Shown piece by piece: positions 1 to 10,657 of a stretch of DNA of 55,846 nt. Source of the DNA: Trichosporon coremiiforme. Its lineage: Eukaryota; Basidiomycota; Tremellomycetes; Trichosporonales; Trichosporonaceae. The notes beneath the pieces were generated by a model. That model was not told where the DNA came from, did no database searches, and saw only the letters and a list, made by a program, of their open reading frames with translations. Numbering within the stretch: the stretch's first letter is position 1; every line of letters starts with the position of its first letter. The stretch covers positions 1 through 55,846 of the forward strand of contig BCJJ01000059.1 of assembly GCA_039545355.1 (NCBI GenBank). Reading direction: 5' to 3'. A program made the position numbers and the translations under genes.

Positions 1-339
1 CAGCAGCCTCAGCAGCCTCAGCAGCCTCAGCAACCCCAACCCCAGCAGATGCCGGGGCAGCCACAGGTCCAGCAACAGCAGGGCCAGCGCATGCCGCCGC
101 AGCCGATGACGGCGCAGCAGCAGCAACAGCAACAACAGTTCATCCAGCAGCAGCAGGCGAATCTGTTCTCTGGCTTCAACGCCGCCGGCGAGGTGCCCCT
201 TCCCGGATGGTTCCAGACGTACGACGGCTTCGATGTCAACTCGTACTCGTTCGACGTCGAGCAGATGGCGAACCTGTTCCAGACACACGACCCGAACGGA
301 ACGTTCGACGGCTCGCACCTCGTGTACAACCTATCGTAA
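1..339 (+). CDS. C-terminal end of a Gln-rich protein, probably a transcription regulator (partial)
   Basis: The reading frame is open from the first base of the window and stops with TAA at 337-339, so only the last 112 codons are visible. The visible part begins with CAG-coded Gln-Gln-Pro repeats and longer Gln runs (roughly codons 1-55), then a short non-repetitive tail rich in aromatic and acidic residues that ends in VYNLS. Long Gln tracts next to an acidic-aromatic tail are usual in activation domains of fungal transcription factors, but no DNA-binding domain is visible, so that role is inference. Codon use and GC content match the neighbouring genes. A polyadenylation-like AATAAA follows at about 435. 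It could equally be a mediator subunit or another prion-like protein. Confidence 0.7.
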   Translation, partial: QQPQQPQQPQQPQPQQMPGQPQVQQQQGQRMPPQPMTAQQQQQQQQFIQQQQANLFSGFNAAGEVPLPGWFQTYDGFDVNSYSFDVEQMANLFQTHDPNGTFDGSHLVYNLS

Positions 340-765
340 ACGCAATTTTATCTCTTCCTCCTCACCGTTCCACATAAGTCCAATACATATTTCATACCCG
401 TAACCGTAACACTAGCACTACTTTATACACATACAATAAATGTAACTCATAAGAATCCTTGTCATCATCTCGGGGAGCAGTGCGAGCTGCCTGGTTTATC
501 CGCTCACAGTTGCCGCAGGCAAGATCTGACCGGAGCAGGTGGGCGGGCCGGTAATCCGATCAATCGGAGTGTATCCCCGGCTCACATCCTTCGTTCGGGT
601 GTCCCGGCCCGGCCGACCGGCGGTAAATGACGGTTCCCAGGATATGGTGGAGGCCCAGCACGCCAGGCCAGGCTGGACCCTTGGTGCCCACTGCTTTAGT
701 ACCCGGCCAGACGTTGCAACAACCCCATGTTCCGCCGACTCTTGCACACGACAGTACGAAGAAGC
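340..765. other. Intergenic: 3' UTR of the Gln-rich gene and promoter of the reductase gene
   Basis: The first 140 bases are A/T-rich with AATAAA near 435, fitting a 3' untranslated region. The rest is GC-rich and leads to the start codon at 766. Open frames here have no recognisable content and I see no RNA gene. Confidence 0.6.
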
Positions 766-2444
766 ATGCCCAAGAAGATTCTCATGTGAGTACGGGCAAC
801 GCGAGCACAGCGAGCGTTGCGGACGTGGTAGGGCTATGGGCTGGATGAGTGGTCGATGGGGAAAGTCCAGAGAGCGGAGAGTCGACCAAAGCGTGCGACG
901 TGCTCGCGAAAGATGAGGATGACGAGAACGAGGAGGAGGAAAATGTGGGGCATTCATGACGAGCGGGGAGGATATCAATGGGACAAGAGAGGCGAGGAGA
1001 TTGACTCCGAGCCTAGCTGCCATCCAAGGCTGTCCTGGGACCACAGCTGCCTGCATGTTAGCTCTACTAGTCCCCTCTTCATGTGCTGCGACGGCAGGCT
1101 CTGGGCACTTAGACGACGCCTCGCGCCTCCGGTGTCTGCATTGCTGGTGACCATGTAGTTCCGATTAGCTCTCCTTCTTCCTCCCTCTGCTCTCGGAGCC
1201 TCGGCCATCGCCCTCCCTTCCGCGTGACCTCTCCGTCGACCCCCCTTCGAGATGCAGCTGTCCGAACGGCATGAGCTAACCGCAGTACCCGCAATGTCGG
1301 CCCCGAGGCCATGGCCAAGCTCGAGGCCTCGCCCTTTGAGCTCATCGTGAACCCCGAGGATGCCGCGCCGGAACGTTCCTGGGTCCTCGAGAAGCTGAAG
1401 GATCCCGAGGTCGTTGCGGCCTGCATCATGCACGGCCAGGGGAGCGACAAGGTCGACAAGGAGTTCATCGACGCGTGCGGACCGGGGGTTAAGTGTATCT
1501 CCACCTTCTCAGTCGGTTTTGGTGAGTACTGGCTGTTGCTGTTTCCTATCCATTGGTAGCCCTGTTGTTGCAAAGATACAGCAGCACGCGGGGCAAACGC
1601 GTCCTCCTCCAGACGTCTTGCGGAGATCTTTTGGACTCAGCTGACGCCAGACCATATCGACGTCCCCCTCGCGAACGCCAAGGGCATCAAGATCGGACAC
1701 ACCCCGAGTGTGCTCTCCGACGCCGTGGCGGACATCACGATCGCGCTTCTCCTGATGGCGATGAGGCGGATGGGCGAAGGCATCGAGATCGTGAAGGAGG
1801 GCCGCTGGCCGCAGATCCCCTGGGCGCCCTTCGTGATGTGCGGCCCCTCCATCGGGCACCCGAACCTCACGATTGGTTTCCTCGGCTTCGGCCGTATTTC
1901 GCAGGTCACGCTCGACCGCCTCGTCGCGTTCACGAACAGGGACCAGCCGCCCAATATCCTCTACACTTCGTCCAAGGCCCGCCCTGACCAGGCCCAGATC
2001 GACGCCGACTTCAGCAAGCAGTGGAAGGGCCAGGTCGCCTCCGTCTCGCGCGTGGAGGCGGACGAGATCGCCGAGAGGTCGGACATTGTTATCGTCCTCT
2101 GCTCGCTGAACGACAGCACGAAGGATCTCGTCAACAAGGACTTCCTGCGCAAGATGAAGAAGACGGCCGTGCTCGTCAACTCGGCGCGTGGGCCCATTGT
2201 CAACTCTGACGACCTCGCCGACGCCCTCGACGAGGGGGAGATCTTCGCCGCGGGCCTCGACGTGATTACGGACGAGCCCAACATCTCCCCGGACCACAGG
2301 CTCGTCAAGCACCCCAAGTGTGTCGTTATTCCGCACATGGGAAGTGCAGACTATGACACGCGTAACGCCATGGCGGACCTTTGTGTCCGGAACGCTATTG
2401 CTGGTGCCGAGGGCAAACCGCTGCCCGCCGAGGTCAAGGTGTAA
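766..2444 (+). CDS. Glyoxylate/hydroxypyruvate reductase (D-2-hydroxyacid dehydrogenase family)
   Basis: Exons are 766-785, 1286-1521 and 1651-2444, giving 349 aa. The first exon is only 20 nt (MPKKIL plus two bases of an Ile codon). The join makes MPKKILITRNVGPEAM, which fits the N-terminus of GRHPR-type enzymes; the ATG at 1311 would leave the first strand of the fold missing. The 500-bp first intron has donor GTGAGT and GAGCTAAC close to its CAG acceptor. The protein shows the NAD(P)-binding motif GFLGFGRISQ, the catalytic Arg in SARGP, Glu in DEP and His314 in PHMGS. Family members reduce glyoxylate to glycolate and hydroxypyruvate to D-glycerate with NAD(P)H. The C-terminus has no peroxisomal signal, so a cytosolic enzyme is likely. 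It converges on the polymerase gene with 219 bp between stop codons. Confidence 0.9.
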
Positions 2445-2663
2445 GCTGCGAGGCCGTAGGCCGAGCGCTGAGCGCCGTAACTCCCTGTCAGCCAGGCAAA
2501 CATAGATAAGTAGGGAGCGTAGATGGTAGCTAGAACTTTAGGCGTATGCAAACAAAACAAGAACAGAAACAAATACATGGGATATATATACTACGGACCC
2601 GTCACTTCTTCTCTCTCCGCTCGACATCGAAGACGGCTGGCTGACGCCAGCCTCTCGCGCGCC

Positions 2664-4868
2664 TTAGATTCTCCACACCTCACTCCTCGCGCGCTCTGCA
2701 ACCCCGTGCGTCGCGTATCCCTCCTCGTCGACCTGGTCCAGCCGTCCCGGCGCCGAGGGATGGACCGTGATCTTGGCAAAGGTGCCCGCTGCACGGCCAC
2801 GCGCCAGCATGCCCGGGTTGACACAGAGTGTCTCATCGACAATCTTGGAGAAGTGTCTCAGTCTGCTCGGCAAGATCAAGACATCAGGCGCCGTGTCGCC
2901 CAAAGACATCTGGCCCCAGTGCGTGACGTCGAGGTTGACTTCGTGCGCCAGCCCCTCCGGCGCGGGAAAGATGGGGTAGAAGCTGCGCTGGCCCAGGACG
3001 TGCCTCACAAGATTGGCCATGGCGTCGCCCTGCGGATTCCTGGAGATCGGGGTGGAGGGGTCGGGCTCGGCCTCGTCTGCGCGCTGGAAGAGCTCCTCGC
3101 GCCGCAGGTGGAAGAGCGTGTCGACGCTGCTTGTGGAGATGACGACCTCGTTGAGCGAGAACGTGCACGGGTTCGGGAGCACTTTGACGCGCTTGCTGAG
3201 GCCGAGGCCGTCGCGCTCCAGCATCGCTTGCGGGAACGCGGCGTGGCGCGAGAGCAGGTCGCGCACACTCGGGATCAGGACCACGACCGTGCCCGGCGAC
3301 TCCTCGTTGATTCGCGCCAGGCGCGACGCGATCTGTTCCCGGAACAGCTCGACTGGGGTCTGCGGCGGAGCGCCCGAGGCGATGGAGGGGTGTTGCGCGT
3401 CCACGAAGGGCCCGAGCATGATCACGGCGTCGGGGCGCTCGTCGCAGACCACATCTACCAGCGCATCGAGAGGCTCGTAGTCTAAGTTGTCGTCGAGTGT
3501 ATAGGGGCCGGCGACGGAGTAGATCGACATCGGGAGACCGCCCAGCCGCTCGCCCTGCTGGTACTGCACGATCTCATCGGGGAGGGACGAGGGAAGCATC
3601 TGCGCCGGTGGCATGAGCACCTCGTCCGCGACGTAGGCGTCGCCTCCGCCGTTCCTTCCCTTGACGCAGACAAGGCAGCCGGGGAAAAGTCCGAAGCCCC
3701 GCACGCCCGGCGCGCCGCCCCGGACCTTGACGTCAGGCGCGAAACGGAGAGGAACAATGTTGCCGCCGCCAAACTGTCGGCTCGACTGGAGGTACAGGCT
3801 GCCGACGGTCGCCTTGTTGGTGTCTGTGGGAGGGGAGAGGATGCGGCCGACAGTGTACGTCGCATCCTCGGCGGGGACGTGGGGATCGCCGAGCTCGGTC
3901 AGCCCGTACGCGTCCATGATGATGAAGGCGAAGGTGTCGATTTGCTCGTCCAGCGCCTCGGAACGCGCACTCATCTTCTCGAACATGTAGCGATAGTCCC
4001 AGGCTTTCGGGTCCTCGGTGGCCGTGAGCTGGACGCGAGGACGGGCGACGCCAGCCGGCACACCGGAGCCGGAGGAGAGGTGCCCGTTCAGAGTCTCCAT
4101 GAGGTGGTGTGGCTGGACACGCGCGTGGAACGGCTGAGACGTTGCCGCCATCATTCTGTTGTCTGTCAGCTAACGAGAGGATGATACGAAGCTTACCCGT
4201 TCGGCGACTCGGCACCCGATACCGGGCTCGAAGGCGCGACACCGTCCTTGCTTAGAGGCGTCGAAACGGGGACGGCGAGTCGGGACGGTCCAGAGGGGCG
4301 GTAGCTGCTGGCCGTCGGGATCGGCCCAGTCGGCGTGCGGTGCGGCGTACTCATGCTCGACGGCGAGGGCACGTTCGCATTATTGCTCGTGTTAGACAGC
4401 TGCGTTGCAACGTTGCGCTTCTTGACTGGCGTCGAGAGTCCGTCAAGGCTGCATGTCAGCTTATCGCAGGAAACAGCTCAGCTCACAATCCTCCGAGGTC
4501 CGCAACCGCCGCGTTCTTCCTCCGCACACCGGCAACCTTGGTGTCGCCATTGTTCGCGGTGCTGGCAGCCTTGTTCGCCTTGCTCTGGCTCTCGCGCTGG
4601 ATCTCCTTGCGCAGCTCGCGCGCGACGTCAAGGTTGAACTTGGACAACTTCTGCCTCAGCCCACTCGGCCGCGACATCAGAAACGCCTCGTATTTGAAGA
4701 ACAGGTCCTGCGCCGAGAGCGAGTACATGCGGAGCATCGACAGACCTGTTGTCAGCTTCTGACGAACATTTGCAGCTTACACTCTGCCATGACGTCCTCG
4801 TGCTCTGAGACGGCCCCTTTGAAGCATCTTGTGAGGTCGGCGCGCGCGCCGTCGTCTGCGGTCGTCAT
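2664..4868 (-). CDS. POL12: DNA polymerase alpha subunit B (primase-complex regulatory subunit)
   Basis: Four exons on the minus strand: 4868-4781, 4745-4487, 4448-4197 and 4155-2664, encoding 696 aa; the introns are only 35, 38 and 41 bp. The N-terminal helical domain (about 1-90) contains YSLSAQDLFFKYEAFLMS. A low-complexity Ser/Thr/Pro linker with TPVKKRN follows, as in other B subunits. An OB fold lies near 290-410 and the inactive calcineurin-like phosphoesterase domain near 415-650, with MLGPFVDAQHP and LPNPCTFSLNEVV. The subunit tethers the catalytic subunit to primase and is needed for initiation of nuclear DNA replication. The gene is divergent from RAD50, with 418 bp between start codons and an ACGCGT box in between, so G1/S control is likely (inference). 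All intron phases match the family sequence. Confidence 0.93.
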
Positions 4869-5286
4869 TGTTGGCTAAGATGTGATGTGGTGAGAGCGGT
4901 CCAGAGGCTGCTGAACATTGTCAACATGAGCGGGGGCGCGTTAACGCGTCGCGACGCGGGGTCAGGCTCACGTGGTCACGAAAGTCAACGGGCGCGCGGT
5001 GTCAGCCACACTCTGAAATGATAACATCGGAGAGGCACTCGATGTCCGCGTGGTTGACTGTATCCAGTGAGCCCCGCATTCCGTACGCCCAGAAGTCGCA
5101 ACACGCGACCTCCATCAAGTCATCTCGAACGCATTCCCTCCTCCAGAAGACTAGACTCACAGTTCGCGAAGGAAGACTCCGATTCCCACCTCTCGCTCAA
5201 CGAACCGCGTCATCAAGCTTGAGGAAAGGAAGGTAGCTGACGTTCGAAGGACCCCGCGTCGGGCAACCTCCACCTCTCTAGCCAGA
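4869..5286. promoter_or_regulatory. Shared divergent promoter of POL12 and RAD50
   Basis: This 418-bp stretch lies between the start codons of two genome-maintenance genes transcribed outward. It has a strongly CpG-rich core at about 4930-5005 containing an ACGCGT palindrome and several CGCG words. No coding content is recognisable. Confidence 0.65.
4944..4949. promoter_or_regulatory. MluI cell-cycle box (ACGCGT)
   Basis: A perfect ACGCGT sits in the POL12/RAD50 promoter, followed within a few bases by CGCGACGCG. In yeasts this box binds MBF and drives G1/S transcription of replication genes, including the polymerase alpha subunits. The site is short and the DNA is GC-rich, so chance occurrence is possible; its placement is what makes it credible. 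Confidence 0.5.
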
Positions 5287-8200
5287 ATGTTAGTGGAGCT
5301 GAGACCTTCCTCGGTCCTAGCTGACTTTACAGGGCTGCTCTCAACAAGCTCGCCATTCGTGGCATTCGTTCCTTTGATGACAAGCATGTCCAAGTCATAG
5401 AGTTCTACTCTCCCCTCACCGTCATCGTTGGCCATAACGGCAGTGGCAAGACTGTAAGCTGTACGACGTAGGACGTGATTAGCTGACGACCAGACGATCA
5501 TTGAGTGTCTCAAGTATGCGACCACAGGAGACCTTCCCCCGAACACCAAAGGCGGTGCCTTCGTTCATGACCCCAAGGTAGCTTACCTCTGTTCCCTGTG
5601 AGCTGACATTAAGATGGCGAATGAGAAGGAAGTAAAGGCGCAGGTGCGCCTGCGCTTCTGGAACGTGAACCGCCAGCGTATGACCGTCACCCGCAGTCTT
5701 CAGGTCACGACGAAGAAAACGGGTGGCCTGACTATGAAGACACTCGAGGGGCTGCTCGCGAAGACCGACGGCAACGACGGCAAGGTAAGGTTCAGGTCGT
5801 GACATGCTAACCTCCCAGCGCAACACGATCTCGACAAAGTGTTCCGAGATGGACGAGGAAGTCCCGCTCCTGCTCGGTGTCTCGAAGGCGATTCTCGAGA
5901 ACGTCATCTTCTGTCACCAGGAAGACTCCAACTGGCCCCTCTCTGAGCCGGCCGCCCTGAAGAAGAAGTTCGATGACATCTTCGAGGCCACCAAGTGAGC
6001 TTTTGTTGTCAGGCGAGGAAGCTTACTCCAGGTACACCAAGGCGCTGGACAACATCAAGCAGCTGAAGAAGCAGGGTGCACAGGACCTCAAGGTGGAGAA
6101 CGAGAGACTCGTCCATCTCAAGAAGGACAAGACCCGAGCTGATGCGGTAAGCCTTGGAACGCTGCCCGGCTGACCACGCAGATGAGGGAGGATATTGAGG
6201 AGATGATTGATAAGGAGAACGCGAAGCAGACCGAGGCCGAGCGTCTTAGCGAAGTCTACCATCGCCTCAAGGAGCAGAACGTTCAGTTTGCCCAGCAGGC
6301 ATCGAGCTTCAACACCATCTTTGAGCACGTCAAGTCTCTCAATGAAAAGAAGAAAATGCACCAGTCCTATCGAGATTCGATTCTCGAGGGCACGACGATC
6401 CTAAATGGTGAGCTTTAGAGAGACTCTGCTGCCAGAAGCTGACGTTAAGACTCGACCGAGGACCTGAAGCACCAGTACGAGAACTTCGATTCGCACCTCA
6501 AGATGATCGAGTCTAAGCGCGACAAGCAGATTGAGCTGCGTGACAAGGAGGACATCGCGCTGAAGGAGCTGCGGAGGCGGGAGAATAACCTTGTCAGCAC
6601 CCAAGGTGGGCTTCAGGCCAACCGCAGAGTAAGCCTTCTGAAGATTACAAGAGCTGACTATAGAACTACGAGCGGAATGTGAAGGAGCGTGAGGCAGCCG
6701 TCCGGGACTTGGCGAAGCAGCACGACTTTTCGGGCTTTGACTACAGCCCACTGGAGGACACGAAAGTGGCTGACTTCATCGACAAGCTGACGGAGCTTGT
6801 CCGAAAGGCTGAGTCTGACCAGAAGCGCATACAGACCGACGGTGCGCGCAAGGAGCGGGAGCTGCAGGCTGAGCTCGATCGACTGTTCAGCGCCAAGACT
6901 GCTGCTGTGACCACCAAGGATGAAAAGCTTATCCAAATCGTGAGCGAAGAATCCAATGTGTCTGAGCTGACCTACAGACACAGCTGAATACTCGTATTCG
7001 CAACATGGAGTCCATGTTCGACTCGGTCAGCTCTGTTGACGCGGACATCAGTGTTCTTGCGAACGACATCGAGGCGTCCGAACAACGGCGAGACCGTTTG
7101 GACGAGGAGATCCGAAACGCGAATTATGATGTGCAGATGCGCGAGCGGGGGTCTGCCATCCGTCAGAAGGAGCTGGAGAAGGACAAGATCAACGCCGAAC
7201 TCTCAGCCCTGAACCGACAAGCCGACACTAGGGCTCAACTGAGCATCAAGCGATCCGAGGTCGAGTCCAAAACGGCGCAGGTGGATGCTTCGTAAGATGC
7301 GGTGAGCGGGCGACTCTGACGATTAGTATCAACAGTCACGCGGCGCGCTTCAAGGAGCTGGTCGGCTCTGACGTCAAGCCAGAGACCATGGAGGAGATCG
7401 TGACTGCCGCCATAGGGTAAGCTGTTGGTTGGTGCTTTCCAGCTAACCGCGTAGACGGCGCGATCGCGAGCTCCAGAACGCTGAAGCCGCCTCTGCTGCC
7501 AGCAACCGAACGCTTTCTCAGTTGCAGACTTCTGTCAACATCGCCAAGCAGAACCTCCAGTCCAAGACTGCCGAGCTGACCCGTGAGTTTTCCTGACGCC
7601 CAAGCTGATATCAGGTCTTGAGAAAAGCATTGCCGATGCTCTCCTCGAGAGCGGTCAGCCGACCATCGAGGATGCTATCAAGGAAGCCGAGACGGAGGTC
7701 AGCATTCGCCAAGAGTGAGTGGGAACGGCCTGAGACGTGACTGACCCGCAGCGAGATCGCGGACACGGAGACGTCTGTCAAATTCTACAAGAAGATCTTG
7801 GATCTGGGGAAGACTAAGAAGAAGTGTCTTGGTTGCGACCGTGCAATCCACGACAACGAGAAGCCGCAGTTCGAGGCATACGTGAGCTGCAGGGTTCTTG
7901 TCTGAGCTGATTGCAGATCGCAACACGCATTGATCGCTGTACGGCTGGTAACATGGACGAGGTCAAAGAAGAATTGGAGCAGTGGCAGACTGAGCTGTCG
8001 AACCTGCGCAAGCATGTTCCTTCAGTTGCGCAGGCCAAGCTTCTGAAGGAGAAGGAGGTGCCAGAGCTTCAGCGCCAGATCAAGGAGGAGTCCGCAAAGC
8101 TCGAGACTGTGCAGACCGAAGTTGAGGAGGTAAGTTCATCCCCGAAATGAACTGACGTCCAGTCGAGGGAAGTCGTGCAGAAAGCCAAGCTCGCGACGCG

Positions 8201-9908
8201 CGACCTGCAGAACATGAGGAGCGCGGCGACCGTGGTCACTCGCACTGTCGGGGAGCTCAAGGACCTCAAGATCGACATTCAGCGTCTTGAGCGCGATCTG
8301 CAGGGCTCAGGCTCTCTGAAGACCGTCGAGGAGGTGCAGCGCGAGGTTGACAAGATTTCGAATGAGATGTACGTACCCAAGGCATCAACTCCTGACAGCC
8401 AGCAAAAACCTCCAGCGCGAGCAGAGCTCGCTGTCCTCTGAGAAGGAGCTGAAGAGCAACGCGCTGCATACCGTCCGTGAAGAGATCAGCCGCAAGTCCA
8501 TCCGGCTTGGCGAGCTTAGGACGAAACAGGAGAAGCACCGCATGGACGAGCTGGCTTTGAAGGAGCAGCGGGAGGAGCTGACCAACCTCCAAGCTCAGCT
8601 GAAGGTGAGGTCTTTTCACTATTGATACTAATCCGCTCACAGGAACTCGACGCTGCCGCTGCTGCCGCCGTCGCACCGTGGCGAGAGAAAACTGTGGCCA
8701 TGGAGCGGTTCCGGACGGAGCGCCAAAGTGCCGAGGAGGACGCCAACAACCTAGTCAACAAGTACAGGTCCAGCCTGACTCAGGTCGACTCGAAGAACCG
8801 CGCATGTTTGGCGTACATCTCGGAGGGCAACGACCGAAAGCTGCGCGAAAATGAGGCGCAGATGGAGGACCTGCGACGAGAGATCGAGGCCACTTCAGCT
8901 GCTCGAGCTGCGATCGACAAGCAAGTCGTTACGCTGAACGACGATATCTCGCGGGCGACTGGGACTCGCAAGAACATCAAGTCGAACATTGACCACCGCA
9001 GGGAGACGTCCCAAATTGAAGCTGTCGACGAGGAGCTCGCAAGCATTGACATTGAAGCTGCGGCACAGGCACGTCGGGAGTTCAACTCGAAGTACGCCGA
9101 GCTCTCTCAGGAGGAGACGGACGCGCAGGGTAAATGGCAGTTAGCGAGCGGTGAGCTGGTGCAGATGACCGAGAACCGGAAGAAGGCCGAACACCTGCTT
9201 AAGACGGAGTACCGGGACATCGAGAAGGTGTACATCGACCAGCTCATCAAGACAAAGATGGGCGAGCACGCGAACGCCGACCTGGACAAGTACGGCAAGG
9301 CGTTGGACAAGTGAGTTTTGCCCGGTTCGCTTCATCTGACCATAGTGCGATCCTGAAGTACCACTCGCTGAAGATGGACGAGATCAACGACACGATCGGA
9401 CACCTCTGGAACAAGACGTACCAGGGGACGGGTAAGCTGTTCTAACATGTGCCGTAAGCTGACTGCAGACATCGACGGCATCCGCATTGTCTCCGACCAC
9501 GATGAAGCGACCACAGCCGCGCGCAAGAGCTACAACTACCGCGTGGTGATGGTGAAGAACGATGTGGAGCTCGACATGCGCGGACGCTGCAGTGCAGGTC
9601 AGAAGGTGCTCGCGTCCATCATTATCCGCTTGGCACTCGCCGAGTCCTTCGGACAGGGCTGCGGCGTGCTCGCGCTCGATGAGCCGACAACAAACCTGGA
9701 CCAAGAGAACATCAATGCGCTGGCGGAGTCTCTAGCCGAGATCATCCGCGAACGCCGCAGGCAAGCAAACTTCCAGCTCATCGTCATCACGCACGACGAG
9801 GGTTTCCTGCAGCGTCTGGCGGCCCACGACGTGCTCGAGTACTACTGGCGTGTGAGCCGTGACGCGTCGCAGAAGTCGACATTGGAGAGGCAGCGCGTGG
9901 GCATTTAG
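5287..9908 (+). CDS. RAD50: DNA double-strand break repair ATPase Rad50
   Basis: Twenty exons join to 1305 aa, close to the 1312 aa of yeast and human Rad50. Exons: 5287-5288, 5333-5453, 5494-5577, 5614-5784, 5819-5994, 6032-6146, 6182-6407, 6450-6628, 6664-6939, 6978-7291, 7336-7416, 7455-7582, 7615-7714, 7752-7881, 7917-8129, 8163-8368, 8403-8604, 8643-9310, 9346-9431, 9469-9908. Visible are Walker A GHNGSGKT (34-41), the Q-loop region [15 protein letters not shown], two long coiled coils, the zinc hook CLGC (683-686, aligning with human C681/C684), the signature [12 protein letters not shown] and Walker [12 protein letters not shown]. Rad50 works in the nucleus with Mre11 and Nbs1/Xrs2 in break sensing, end resection and ATM/Tel1 activation. 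The initiation codon is split: AT at 5287-5288 and G at 5333. Introns are 32-44 bp. Confidence 0.95.
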
Positions 9909-10657
9909 TCGGATACGTCGTTCCCGGTAGAGAGATTAAGCCAAGCCTATGTTCAGTCGTTCAGTTGTACAATGCATTTGATCCACTATAACGCTCCCAG
10001 CGCCACAGTTTCGGTAACACTGGAGCTTAGCTCTGGCCGCAGTGGGACCCTCATTCAGACCCGAATGAGGACCTTCAGATCATCGGAGATCGAATCGCGA
10101 GACAATTGAAGCTTAGCGCAGTCAAAGGTTAGTAGGCTGCGCAAGCTGCGCACAGACTGCCGATCACACAGTCCTTGCGCCCCATTCCGCAGCGTCTACT
10201 CCCCTCCGATCCTCTGATGCTCTCTCGGATTCTCTTACCCCCGATTCCTCACCTCGACATCGACATGCCCGTCACCAAGTGCACAACAGGCCTGAAGGTG
10301 GAGACTTGGGTACAATCGCAGGTATACATAATGCAAGTCCGGATCCTGATCGCTATATCGTACGGATTGCCTGTACTTGGGGAAGCCCGACAGGGAAGGC
10401 TCAAGGTCTAATTTGGCCGTGTGGGCCGCTGCCACCGGGCAAAGTGACAGCTTTCAGTCAGCGAATGTATCGGCGACGGGGCAGCCATGGATCGGGCGAT
10501 CGGGCTGGCCATGACATGGGAATGCTCAGAGAGCTCAGTAGGGGTAGGGTAGCGTGACACTGCACGCTGTGCGCTGTGCACCTCGCCTATCTCTGGCAGG
10601 CAGGCAGGCAGTAGCCAAGCGTCGCGCCTCGGGCCTGACGGCCCTCGGCTCAGCAGC
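9909..10657. other. Intergenic between convergent RAD50 and Rho GTPase genes
   Basis: This stretch holds the two 3' flanks. I see no coding region or RNA gene. A short CAGG tetranucleotide run lies near 10598-10611. The longest open frames are short and compositionally random. Confidence 0.6.
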
